From NCBI GenBank assembly GCA_023078685.1, contig JALGAS010000002.1, forward strand, positions 2,170,001 to 2,234,000: a stretch of DNA of 64,000 nt. Reading direction: 5' to 3'. Numbering within the stretch: position 1 is the first letter of the stretch; the number at the start of each line of letters is the position of its first letter. Below are positions 54,890 to 64,000 of the stretch, piece by piece. The translations under genes and the position numbers were made by a program. Source of the DNA: Neopestalotiopsis rosae (taxonomy: Eukaryota; Ascomycota; Sordariomycetes; Amphisphaeriales; Sporocadaceae). A model generated the notes under the pieces. The model was given only the letters and a program-made list of their open reading frames with translations, had not been told where the DNA came from and searched no databases.

Positions 54890-54992
54890 GGTCAGTCGGG
54901 GATTCGAACCCCGGTTACCGGAATGCTCGATTGAATCCAGAACAAACCTGAAAATCAGAATCCGATGTGATAACCAACTACACTAACCGACC
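54890..54992 (-). tRNA. tRNA-Gln (anticodon CTG) with a 31-base intron
   Basis: Minus-strand cloverleaf. The acceptor stem is GGTCGGT / ACTGACC, the D arm GTG ... CAC, the anticodon stem TCGGA / TCCGG, and the T arm CGGGG-TTCGAAT-CCCCG. Exons are 54992-54955 and 54923-54890. The intron 54954-54924 sits one base after the anticodon, the usual nuclear tRNA intron site. With it removed the loop reads TTCTGAT, anticodon CTG, for Gln. A CTTTTTG terminator follows directly. Mature length is 72 before CCA. Confidence 0.93.
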
Positions 54993-56030
54993 TTGGATGG
55001 TAGATGCGATGAAAAGACTGTATATACTATTTGTGCAAAAAACAATGACCGAGAAAATGCCGGACGATGAAGCTTTTTGACCTGACTGCAATGTTGCGAT
55101 GATGCCATGGTAGGTGACGAGGACTACCCGAAGTGCTGTACATTGCACTATAAAGCGTGCATCGTTTCCAGTCTGGCAGCAGTCATTTGACTATGATTGT
55201 AAAAGTGACTGGGGAGACGTGTCTGGAATGACGATGATGTTTTGTCATGGCGGCCATGTGGATAGACGTAGAGAATACAAGCTTGATGTTTGCTGTAGTC
55301 CACGGGCCTAATTGCCTGTTAGCAAGATATTGTAGACTACAAAATAACCAGAAGATGAACCTTGATTACAGGTCTTCCTGAGTGATTGTATCGGTGCTTT
55401 CTGGCACGGCCACTACTTGGATATGAATGTGAGCATCTGGCTTGAGACACTATCCCAAGCAACGTATAAATTGCTGATCCGTAAGAACCGTCACGTATGC
55501 GTTTTGAAGGTACTTCCATTTTCTGAATCGCCGCCAGCAGCAAACATAAACTTCACCATTGAGGAACAGTCGAGTGCAAGTCGATGATGAGTAACGAATG
55601 GCACATGCCGTCTCACCATATGCTCAAAGTTGGCTTTCCTGCTATCGTTAACTTTCACTCAGATTGACCCACGACAGTAAATCAATCGATTTGGCGTATC
55701 GAACAGTGCTGCTCTGATATCGGGGATGTAGCAGTCAAATACGATGACCCAGCATATATAATGATGCCTGTAATAAGTCTGTCGGATAGTTGCTCATGTC
55801 GACTCCCGACAAGTCCATCCGATCACATGTTTGAGACGGCACCTCGGAATCAGTGATCTTTGATCGTTTGATGAAAGTTGACATATGGAAATGCGTTGCG
55901 GCGATTGGCCTCGAGCTCTATTGTCCTCATATATGTACAGCTTCCGTCCGCGGGTCGCCTAGCCCATCTATCACCAACAGCCCCGACGAAGCCCCCATGT
56001 GTACACGCTATCAATTCCCAAGCAAGTTGC
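54993..56030. other. Intergenic, 1.0 kb
   Basis: Between the tRNA and the 3' end of the COX VIIc gene. No gene recognised. Confidence 0.5.
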
Positions 56031-56362
56031 TTATGCCTTGGGCTTGTAGGTTTGCCAGACTGTACATCCGAATTAGCTATCATGCTCCCAGACGCGCGTA
56101 ACAAGAAGCAGCCCGGGATGCCGCGGGCTGGCAGGGGAAATGACGCACCGGCAATGCCGAAGGGGGCGAAGAAGCCGGTGATCATGTACAGCCAGTATCG
56201 GACGGCGAAGTACTTGGTCTTGGTGTTGAAGGGCAAGTTAGAGTAAGGACCCTCGGGGTAGTGGTAAGGCGAGGTCATGCGAGGGCGGGTGGCGTGGAAC
56301 ATGCGGCGGCCCATGATGTTGGCCATGCGCGGGCTGGCGCGGAGGAGGGACTGAGGAGACAT
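56031..56362 (-). CDS. COX8: Cytochrome c oxidase subunit VIIc (fungal COX8)
   Basis: Small nuclear-encoded subunit of complex IV in the inner mitochondrial membrane. Exons 56362-56149 and 56059-56031 give 80 aa. A basic presequence (LLRASPRMANIMGRRMFHAT) precedes the mature SPYHYPEGPYSNLPFNTK. One membrane helix (FAVRYWLYMITGFFAPFGIA) and the short matrix or intermembrane tail VWQTYKPKA complete it. The intron (GTGCGT) is needed: without it the conserved WQTYK tail is lost. The final exon is 29 bases. It is divergent from MTR4. Confidence 0.95.
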
Positions 56363-57093
56363 CTAGAGGGGGCAATTGAGTCAGTAGAGCTTCCGAATGG
56401 GGTGTCGAGGTGGTAGCTACCTTGATTGACGCGACGAGGTGTCAGTTGTGGTGAGTGGAGATGCTTTTGTCGTGGGTTGAGCTTATGAGCTTTGCAATTC
56501 CGAGATGAGGTTCTATCCGCTAAGAATGGGTCAGGTCGAACGATGCCCGGATGATTCTCGGCTGCAACAGCCAGCTAGAAAGGTACGTACCTGGGTCCGG
56601 GTGTCAAAGGTGCATTGATGCTTCCCTCTTTCAGGGTGTTTTTGGTGTCGGCTCTTGCCCCCGCTACCGCCTGCCCATTGAGTGCACTTCACATGGGGCA
56701 GCTTCTGGTCTCTTGGCTTCCAGGAAACTTGGAATTTTTCTGCCGTCGCAAAGCTCAGATGCAGCCCAAACCTGTAGCGTGCCAACTGCTGCAAGCCAGC
56801 GCCCGCCGACTTTTTTTTTCTTCCCCCAGCAAGCAGCTCTGCACCTTCGTGTCGACGCTTTGCAAATCGGCGATCGCAGCAGTCCACCTGCACAGCAGCC
56901 AAAGCATCGGCGATTGACACCGATTCTACCTGCGCTTTTACAAGACATATTGTTTTTGGCGCAGGTCCTTTTTTACCGCCAATTACTACATTACCTTTAC
57001 AGCGTACGCGCCGTTCCAATCCCCGTTCCCTCACTTTTATTTTCACCTCCAGTGTAGTGGGGTGCCAATCGATAAGAGCTACAATTAGACACC
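56363..57093. promoter_or_regulatory. Divergent upstream region of COX8 and MTR4
   Basis: 731 bp between start codons. It is pyrimidine-rich near 56800-57060, with CTTTTTTTTTC at about 56810. The minus-strand frames here show no family resemblance. Confidence 0.5.
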
Positions 57094-60000
57094 ATGGACG
57101 ACGATCTATTCGACGTCTTTGAGGACCAGTCCGGCAAGGCCAAAGCTGAGCCCCAGTCCTCGCCGCCCGCAAAGTCCAAGAACAAGAAGAAGAACAAGAA
57201 GCGCAAGGCACTCGAGGCTCTGGACAATGGCGACACCGAAGCTGAGACACGCTCTGCGCCCGAACCTGATGTGGACATGGCCGACGTAGAGCCCACCTCG
57301 CCCGAAGACGAAGCTGATGATATGGAAGAGGATGGCCAGACCGTCTCCGAGGGCCACCAGGATATCAAGCGCAGGAAGAGGGAGGAAAAGGCAGAGCCAG
57401 TCATTACAGACTCGTTCCAGACGGCCGAATCGAGAGAGCTTGCAGCCGCAGCAGGTTTCGCCAAGCAGGATGAAGAGTCGTCTCTGGTTCTCTCCCACAA
57501 CATTCAACACCAAGTCGCACTGCCTCCGGACCTTGACTACGAATACGTGCCCCTCTCGGAGCATAAACCGCCTGCCGACCCCGCGCGATCCTGGCCATTC
57601 ACCCTCGATCCTTTCCAGCGCCTGTCCATCTCTTCCATTGAGAGGGACGAGAGTGTTCTGGTCTCTGCCCACACCAGTGCTGGAAAGACTGTTGTTGCAG
57701 AGTACGCCATTGCCCAATGTCTCAAGAAGAATACTCGTGTCATTTACACCAGTCCCATCAAGGCTCTCAGTAACCAAAAGTACCGTGAATTTAACGAGGC
57801 TTTTGGTGATGTCGGTCTTATGACTGGTGATGTGACGATCAACCCTACTGCTAGTTGTCTCGTCATGACCACGGAAATTCTGCGATCCATGCTGTACAGG
57901 GGCTCTGAGATCATGCGTGAAGTCGCTTGGGTTGTTTTTGATGAGATTCACTACATGAGAGACAAGACGAGAGGTGTGGTTTGGGAAGAAACCATTATCC
58001 TTCTTCCTGATAAGGTCCGCTACGTCTTCTTGTCTGCCACCATTCCCAACGCATTCCAATTCGCGGAATGGATCGCCAAGATTCACAGACAGGCTTGCCA
58101 CGTTGTCTACACGGATTTCCGTCCTACTCCTTTGCAGAACTACTTTTTCCCCTCGGGTGGAAATGGTATCTTCCTTGTTGTGGACGAAAAGAGTGTCTTC
58201 CGAGAGAACAACTTTCAAAAGACCATGCAAATGATTGAAGAGAGAAAGGCTAGCGATGCAAACGACGTTGATGCCAAGATGCGAGGCAAGGGCAACAAGA
58301 AGAAGACCTTCAAGGGTGGCAAGGACGACGCCAATGCCGATATCCAAAAGATTGTCAAGATGGTCATGTCCAAAGGCTTCAACCCTGTTATCGTCTTCAA
58401 CTTCAGTAAGCGAGAGTGCGAAATGATGGCGCTCTTCACTTCCAAATTCAGTTTCAATGATGAAAGCGAGAAGGCTATGACACGCAAGGTCTTTTCGAGC
58501 GCGATAGAGTCGTTGTCGGAAGGCGACCGTGAGCTGCCCCAGATCCAGAACATTTTGCCGCTTCTTGAGAAGGGTATCGGTGTGCATCATTCGGGACTTT
58601 TGCCCATCTTGAAGGAGACTATCGAAATTCTGTTCCAGGAAGGATTGATCAAGGTTCTTTTCGCTACCGAGACCTTTTCCATTGGTTTGAACATGCCGGC
58701 AAAGACAGTTGTCTTTACGCAAGTCAAGAAGTTTGATGGTGTCTCGAGGAGGCCATTGACTTCGTCCGAGTACATCCAGATGGCCGGTCGAGCCGGTCGT
58801 AGAGGTCTTGATGAACGCGGTATTGTCATCATGATGATTGACGATAAGCTCGAGCCCGAAACTGCCAAGGAGATTGTCGTTGGTCAACAAGATCGCCTGA
58901 ACTCGGCCTTCCATTTGGGTTACAACATGGTTCTCAATCTACTAAGAATCGAGGCTATCTCCCCCGAATTCATGTTGGAGAACTGTTTCTTCCAGTTCCA
59001 GAACACTGCAAGCGTTGCAGGTCTGGAGCAAGAGCTCATGAAGCTCCAAAAGGAGAGGGACAGCATGGCCATTCCGGACGAAGCCACCATCAAGGATTAT
59101 CACGGCCTGCGCCAGCAGATTGAGGCATACACCAAAGACATGGTCTATGTCATTCAGCACCCGAACTATTGCTTGGACTTCCTCCAGCCAGGTAGGCTGA
59201 TCCAGATCCAGAACCCCAAGACAGGCCAGGAGTTTGGTTGGGGCGTTGTTGCAAACTTTACAGAGCGCCGAAGTCCCAAGTTTGGAGAGAAGGCGTACGA
59301 GCCGCAAGAGTCTTACTTTGTTGATGTATTCCTTCATCTTGACCCCAAGGGCGAGGACTTTACTCCATTGACTCACCCTTCCAATGAAATGCCCAACGGC
59401 GTGCTTCCCCTCAACGGGGCCCGAAACTCACGATTCGAAGTTGTGCCGTGCCTGTTCACGTGCATCAAGGCAATCAGTCAGATCAGAGTCTTCATGCCTA
59501 AGGATATCAAGAACCAAGAGGACATTGAAGAGGTCCGCAAAACCGTCCTCAAATCTTTGACCGAGGTGGTTCGCCGTTTCCCTGATGGTGTACCTATCCT
59601 GGACCCCATCGAGAACATGGGCATCACGGATGACTCGTTCAAGAAGCTGTTGCGCAAGATTGAGGTCCTCGAGTCGCGCTTACTTGCTAACCCTCTCCAT
59701 GGATCACCCCTTCTCCCTGGATTGTGGGAGCAATACTCGAAGAAGTTGGCTCTGGCTGACAAGATCAAGAGTTTGAAGAAGCAAATTGGCAAGGCTCACA
59801 GCATCGCTCAGCTTGATGAACTCAAGTCTCGAAAGCGAGTCTTGCGTCGTCTTGGCTTTATCAACGATGCTGAAGTTGTTGAGATGAAGGCTCGTGTCGC
59901 TTGCGAAATTTCGTCAACAGAAGGTCACGAGCTTTTATTGTCGGAGCTGCTTTTCAACCGGTTTTTCAACGAACTCACACCCGAGATTATTGCCTCCATC

Positions 60001-60463
60001 CTCAGTGTCTTCATCTTTGAAGAAAAGGTAGAGGCTGCCACACTCAAGGACGAGCTACAGAAGCCTTACTCTCAGGTACAAGCTCAGGCCAAGATCATCG
60101 CCAAGGTCAGCCAGGAGAGCAAGCTCGATGTGAACGAGGAAGAGTACGCTCAATCTCTCAAGTGGCAGCTCATGGAAACTGTCTACGCCTGGGCTCAAGG
60201 GAAAACTTTCGCAGAAGTTTGGTAAGTACATTGTCATGCAACAAACGAAAACGGAATGCCCGGTCAAGCTAACAAACTACAGCAAAATGACTGACGCCTA
60301 TGAGGGCTCCCTCATTCGTCTGTTCCGTCGTTTGGAGGAACTGCTGCGCCAGATGGCCGAGGCTGCTAAGGTCATGGGCAGTGAAGAGCTTGCCGACAAG
60401 TTCCAGACCAGTCTTAAGATGATCAGACGTGACATTGTCTCCGCGCAGAGTCTGTATCTGTAA
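57094..60463 (+). CDS. MTR4: Mtr4/Dob1 exosome RNA helicase
   Basis: Ski2-like DExH helicase that feeds RNA to the nuclear exosome, in TRAMP and in rRNA processing. Exons 57094-60221 and 60283-60463 give 1102 aa. The first 145 residues are acidic/basic and disordered. Walker A AHTSAGKT is near residue 192, DEIH at 283-286, SATIPNA near 314, and motif VI QMAGRAGRRG from 562. The arch/KOW insertion is present after motif VI (FQFQNTASVAGLEQELMKLQ onward), then the winged-helix and ratchet region. It ends AEVCKMTDAYEGSLIRLFRR ... SLYL, created by the single intron (GTAAGT) near the 3' end. Complete, with all helicase motifs intact. Confidence 0.98.
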
Positions 60464-60940
60464 AGGGGCAATTTCGTGAGATTGTCTCTTGTTATAGTTA
60501 CCTCTCTTGTGTGTGACAAGGGCTTGTCTACCCCTATTTTGGAAGTTATGGCAGGCTTTGTCACATGTTCTGATTGCATATCTTTGGCGTTGAGGGGTTC
60601 GGATGGGAAAATACCATTTGGTCTCGAGGGAACGAGACCCAGTATTGTTGTTTCTACTCAGCATGATATGCTCTACCCTTCCCAGCCTTTGCATCTTTCT
60701 TCCCCGACTGCTTCAGCGGTCTCACCTCCATGATTACTCCCGATATGTAGAAACTTAGATAGACCGCAACGGCATCGCTGCTAGCTTGGCACGATGCACC
60801 CGGCATTTCTTGTGTTCTATTTTCGCGTGATGACGTGACACTCTCCAACCAAGAGTCTATTGAACAATTATGCACTCGGCTAGAAAATTACTCATCAGTT
60901 TGTTGGCATTGTGAGCTCAATTTAGGGATTGATGTCCCGT
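60464..60940. other. Convergent 3' region of MTR4 and the aminotransferase gene
   Basis: 477 bp, 3' UTR-like, no gene seen. Confidence 0.55.
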
Positions 60941-62527
60941 TTATTCTTCTATGTACTGCTTCAGTCCTCTCAGCCGCTCCTTGGCCGTCTCTAGGACCTC
61001 ATCCTCCTTGCAAACGGCGAAACGCATATAGTCCTCGGCGATCCAGGTGTTTGGCTCGGTGTAGAACTCGGTGGGCGGGATGGCGGCGACACCGACCTCC
61101 TGGATGAGGAACCAGGAGAGCTTGAAGTCGCGCGGGCGACTGGCGACGTGCGGCGGGAAGGGGTAGTCCTTGGGCAGCTTGACCTTGGCCATGTTGACCA
61201 TGACAAAGTAGCCGCCCTCGGGCTCCGAGTACGGCAGGCCGAGCTCGTCGAATACCTCGTTGAACCGCGCCATCTTGGCCTTCATGTCCCGGACGGTCTC
61301 CTCCCAGAAGCCCTCGGCCTCGGCCTTTTCGAAACCTGGGATTTTGTCAGTATATCTCGTGCTTTGATATGTTTTCTTCTTCTTCTTTTTTCTCTTTTCT
61401 TCTCATTGAACTAGAAAACTTACCGACTGCACAAGCTTCCTGAAGAGGAGAGACGGACGAGTAGCAGATTCGCGTGTGCGCCGCCGACACGTGCTTGATG
61501 AGGTGCTCGGGGCCCATGAGCCAGCCCACGCGCCAGCCCGTGGCGTAAAAGTTCTTGCCGGCCGAGCCCACGGTGATGGTGAGCCGCTCAATCTCGGGCG
61601 AGAGCGTGGCGATGCGGGTAAAGGGCACGTAGTACAGACGGTCGTAGACCTCGTCCGAGAGGATGATGATCTCGTGCTTGACGCAGAGGTCGCCAATCTT
61701 TTGCAGCTCGTCCCTCGAGTAGACCTTTCCGACGGGGTTGTGGGGGGTGTTGATGACAATCATCTTGGTCTTGGGCGTGATGGCCCGCTCCAGCTCGTCA
61801 AAGTCTATGGTCCAGTTGGCGGCCGACGAGGTCTTGGTGGCGCCGTCCTCGGGCGGGTGCATGGGCACGTAGACGATCTTGCCGCCGGGCATCTCAATGT
61901 TGCTAATGTACTGGTCGAAGAAGGGCTCAAAGATGATGACCTCGTCGCCGGGCTCGATGAAAGCCATGAAGGCGCTCAGCATGCCCTCGTTGGCGCCCGT
62001 GGTGATGGTGACCTCGGTCTCGGGGTTGAGCGGCCGGCCCCAGTGGGGCGTGTAGGCGTCGGCAATGGCCTTCTTGAGCCGCGGCCGGCCCTTGGTCGGG
62101 CTGTACTGGTTGCACTCGACGCGGTCCAGCGCCTCCTTGGCCGCGTTGATAATGAAGGGCGGCGGGTTGTACCCGAAGAAGCCCTGGCCCATGTTTACAA
62201 TGGGCTGCTTTGGCGAGGCTGCCGCGGCTTCATTCACAATGGACCTGTTGGAGGATGTCAGTTTGTGAGCACTTGAAATGTATCTGGGCTTTTCGAGAAA
62301 ACAGCAACTACGTTGATGCTGACAGTTCCCACGAGATCAACTCACCATACATCTTGCCTCTGCCCGGCAACTCGTGCGGCAGGCTTCAGCTTATCTGGGA
62401 GCCCTGTAGCCATGGTCGTAGAGAAGAGTCGCTGACTCAGAAACAATGTTCTACCCGGAGTGATGGGTGAATATCTAGGGATGTTTGTGCCGAGGTTTTG
62501 AGGTCGCAATAGTGATGATAGCTTCAT
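60941..62527 (-). CDS. BNA3: Kynurenine--oxoglutarate aminotransferase (BNA3 type, class I PLP)
   Basis: Transaminates kynurenine to kynurenate and related substrates; also close to glutamine transaminase K. Exons 62527-62346, 62244-61424 and 61335-60941 give 465 aa. Residues 1-38 (MKLSSLLRPQNLG, then LSQRLFSTT) look like a mitochondrial presequence. An internal ATG at 62413 would give a 427 aa cytosolic form. Fold type I landmarks are NMGQGFFGYNPPPF, TGANEGMLSAFMAF, INTPHNPVGKVYSR and SDEVYDRLYY, with the PLP lysine in SAGKNFYATGWRVGW (K291). The C-terminus ends YMRFAVCKEDE. GC content at third positions is very high in exon 2. Confidence 0.94.
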
Positions 62528-63035
62528 GAGTAACAATACTATGACGCCAGCTTTCTATTCTATGCCCAGACAGAATCGAATATCCCAATCCAAGCCCACA
62601 AGATTTTTGCGCAACGAATCTGAACCGACTTTGATGAAATGAATGTACCAAACTTGCGGGTTTTCTTATGCTTCTGCGACTTTCAGGGTATGTAACGGCC
62701 GTCATCGGTCAGCATTCGGAGTCAATCACGCAATTGGTTGTCCTGAAAAGGGCAAAAGCTTGGGCCGAACCCCCCACTGTAGCTTAAGTCCCGGCAGCGG
62801 ATATAGTGAGCCTGTGAGCCTCCAAGGTACCCGTAGCCAGGAATAGCGCATATCGGCGGTCCGCTTCCAGCTTGTCATCGGTGATTTGTCCATCCTTGCA
62901 GCACACTTCATTATACGTACGGGAATCATCCCGTTCAATTCGTCCTACCTGCGAAAGTAGCCGGTAGTCGATCGCCGTCTTTTACTACAACTGTACAAAG
63001 ATGAGGCTCAATCGGCCACAACGCTTGTATCCAAC
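62528..63035. promoter_or_regulatory. Divergent promoter of the aminotransferase and Dsc3 genes
   Basis: 508 bp between start codons. No distinctive motif recognised. Confidence 0.5.
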
Positions 63036-64000
63036 ATGACAACCCTCAAGCCGCCACCTCTTTTGACACCCGCGACGACGGCGGCTCCTTTGTCCCTGAC
63101 CATTCGCTTCAGCGCCAGCGTCCCCGACCTGGACCTCGACATCCCGCACCCGTCGCAGACCACCGTCATCTCCCTCAAGAGCCTGATCCGCGGCCGCCTG
63201 GCCGAGCCCAACTCCCAGCGGCGCCTGCGCTTCATCCAGGGCGGCAAGATCCTCCCCGATGGCGCAGCTCTGAGCGCCGTCCTGCGCGCGCCCCCTCCGC
63301 CGCCGCCGCGCGCCGACGACAGGAGCCGTAGTAATGGCGGCGGCGACGCCAAGGGCAAGGGCAAGGCCGTCGCCAACCGCCTCCCGTCGCAGAGGATCTA
63401 CGTCAACTGCAGTATTGGCGACTCGCTGACGGACGCCGAGCTCAAGGCCGAGGCCGAGGCCGCGAGCCTCCCCGTGTCGGAAGCGCCTTCGTTGCAGTCG
63501 GGTCTAGGAGCGTCGTCACCTGCGGGCGCGGGCTCCCCGGCGGCCCCTGGAACGCCCGCGCCGGGCGGCATCAACACGACGTCGCCCACCCCGAGGGGCT
63601 TTGATCGCCTGCTCAACGCCGGCTTCTCGGCCGCCGAGGTCAACCAGCTGCGGCTGCAGTTCCGCTCCATCCACAGCTCGCGCTTCACGCCAGATACCCT
63701 GCCCTCGCCCGACAGCTTCCGCCGGATGGAGGATGCATGGATCGATGACAATGGCGCCGCAGTGCCGACCACCGGCGGCATGGGCGGCAGCACGGGCTCG
63801 TCGGGTGCCGTCGGGGGCAGCGGTGGGTTCGACAGCGATGAGGTCGGGCTTCTGGGCTGGCTGGATGCCATGATATGGGGCGTCGCCATTGGCTTCCTCT
63901 GGCCCATGGGCAGTTTTGGCTGGCTGGCGAGGCAGCACGGCATCCACAGCGATCGGGTCAAGGTCATGATTGGGGCCGGTGTGTTTCTGAGCCTCCTCAT
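63036..64000 (+). CDS. Dsc E3 ubiquitin ligase subunit 3 (Dsc3), 5' part
   Basis: Subunit of the Golgi/endosomal Dsc complex, which in fungi cleaves SREBP and degrades membrane proteins. The open frame runs 321 codons without intron to the window end, so the C-terminus is missing. An N-terminal ubiquitin-like domain is visible: LTIRFSASVPDLDLDIPHPS, then LKSLIRGRLAEP and RLRFIQGGKIL. It is followed by a Pro/Ser linker, the Dsc3 block RGFDRLLNAGFSAAEVNQLR and RFTPDTLPSPDSFRRMEDAW, then a Gly-rich spacer. The first membrane helices are DAMIWGVAIGFLWPMGSFGW and MIGAGVFLSLL. Very GC-rich codons. Confidence 0.9.
   Translation, partial: MTTLKPPPLLTPATTAAPLSLTIRFSASVPDLDLDIPHPSQTTVISLKSLIRGRLAEPNSQRRLRFIQGGKILPDGAALSAVLRAPPPPPPRADDRSRSNGGGDAKGKGKAVANRLPSQRIYVNCSIGDSLTDAELKAEAEAASLPVSEAPSLQSGLGASSPAGAGSPAAPGTPAPGGINTTSPTPRGFDRLLNAGFSAAEVNQLRLQFRSIHSSRFTPDTLPSPDSFRRMEDAWIDDNGAAVPTTGGMGGSTGSSGAVGGSGGFDSDEVGLLGWLDAMIWGVAIGFLWPMGSFGWLARQHGIHSDRVKVMIGAGVFLSLL

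Noticed and set aside
57106..58914. 602-codon open frame antisense to MTR4
   Set aside because: It is the mirror of a strongly codon-biased coding frame, has no recognisable domain, and MTR4 is complete on the other strand.
61476..62276. 266-codon frame antisense to the aminotransferase
   Set aside because: Gly/Asp/Val-rich mirror of a high-GC3 coding exon.

Overview
The window is nuclear DNA of a filamentous ascomycete. The evidence is spliceosomal introns of about 50-290 bp with GTAAGT/GTATGT-type donors and CTAAC/CTGAC branch sites, an Alg14-family protein, a LaeA-like methyltransferase, HET and Clr5 domain proteins, an Ima1-type nuclear membrane protein, a Dsc3 subunit, and protein sequences typical of Sordariomycetes. 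Hypocreales is my best guess from the ADP/ATP carrier and the long intergenic spaces, but that is not proven.

Layout. 0.4-8 kb is housekeeping: ADP/ATP carrier (-), the divergent ribosomal protein pair S25 (-) / S5 (+), and a GNAT acetyltransferase (-). 9.9-14.3 kb holds a type II membrane protein (+) and a SET-domain protein (-). 14.3-27 kb is gene-poor. It contains one striking gene, a secreted Pro/Gly/Ser-rich protein made of eight units that each begin with Gln after an Arg or Lys-Arg (Kex2-like) site (18.6-19.9 kb, -), then a HIT-domain protein (-). A roughly 2 kb pyrimidine-rich upstream region with repeats leads into a large disordered fungal protein (27.1-30.3 kb, +). 31.9-43 kb has ribosomal protein L26 (-), a LaeA-like methyltransferase (+), ceramide fatty acid 2-hydroxylase (-), an Ima1-like inner nuclear membrane protein (-) and an Alg14-like protein (+). 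43.4-47.1 kb is an AT-richer accessory stretch with an intronless HET gene. 47.8-53 kb has mitoribosomal mS23 (-) divergent from a PPR protein (+), then a Clr5-domain protein (-). 54.9-64 kb has an intron-containing tRNA-Gln (-), cytochrome oxidase subunit VIIc (-), the exosome helicase Mtr4 (+), kynurenine aminotransferase (-) and the 5' part of Dsc3 (+, cut by the window end).

Functional links. Three housekeeping pairs share short divergent promoters: S25/S5, mS23/PPR (both mitochondrial gene expression) and COX VIIc/Mtr4. The S25 and L26 leaders share an identical 12-base element near the start codon.

The most interesting object is the Kex2-repeat secreted precursor. All eight units start Gln-[Glu/Asp/Asn], which would allow N-terminal pyroglutamate, and they are built from an [S/T]-G-P-x-P pentapeptide. 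No UstYa-like, tyrosinase or methyltransferase partner of a dikaritin-type cluster is visible next to it. It is better described as a Kex2-processed repeat protein than as a proven modified peptide.

Exon boundaries were worked out by hand from splice signals, reading frame and family sequence. None has been tested against transcripts.
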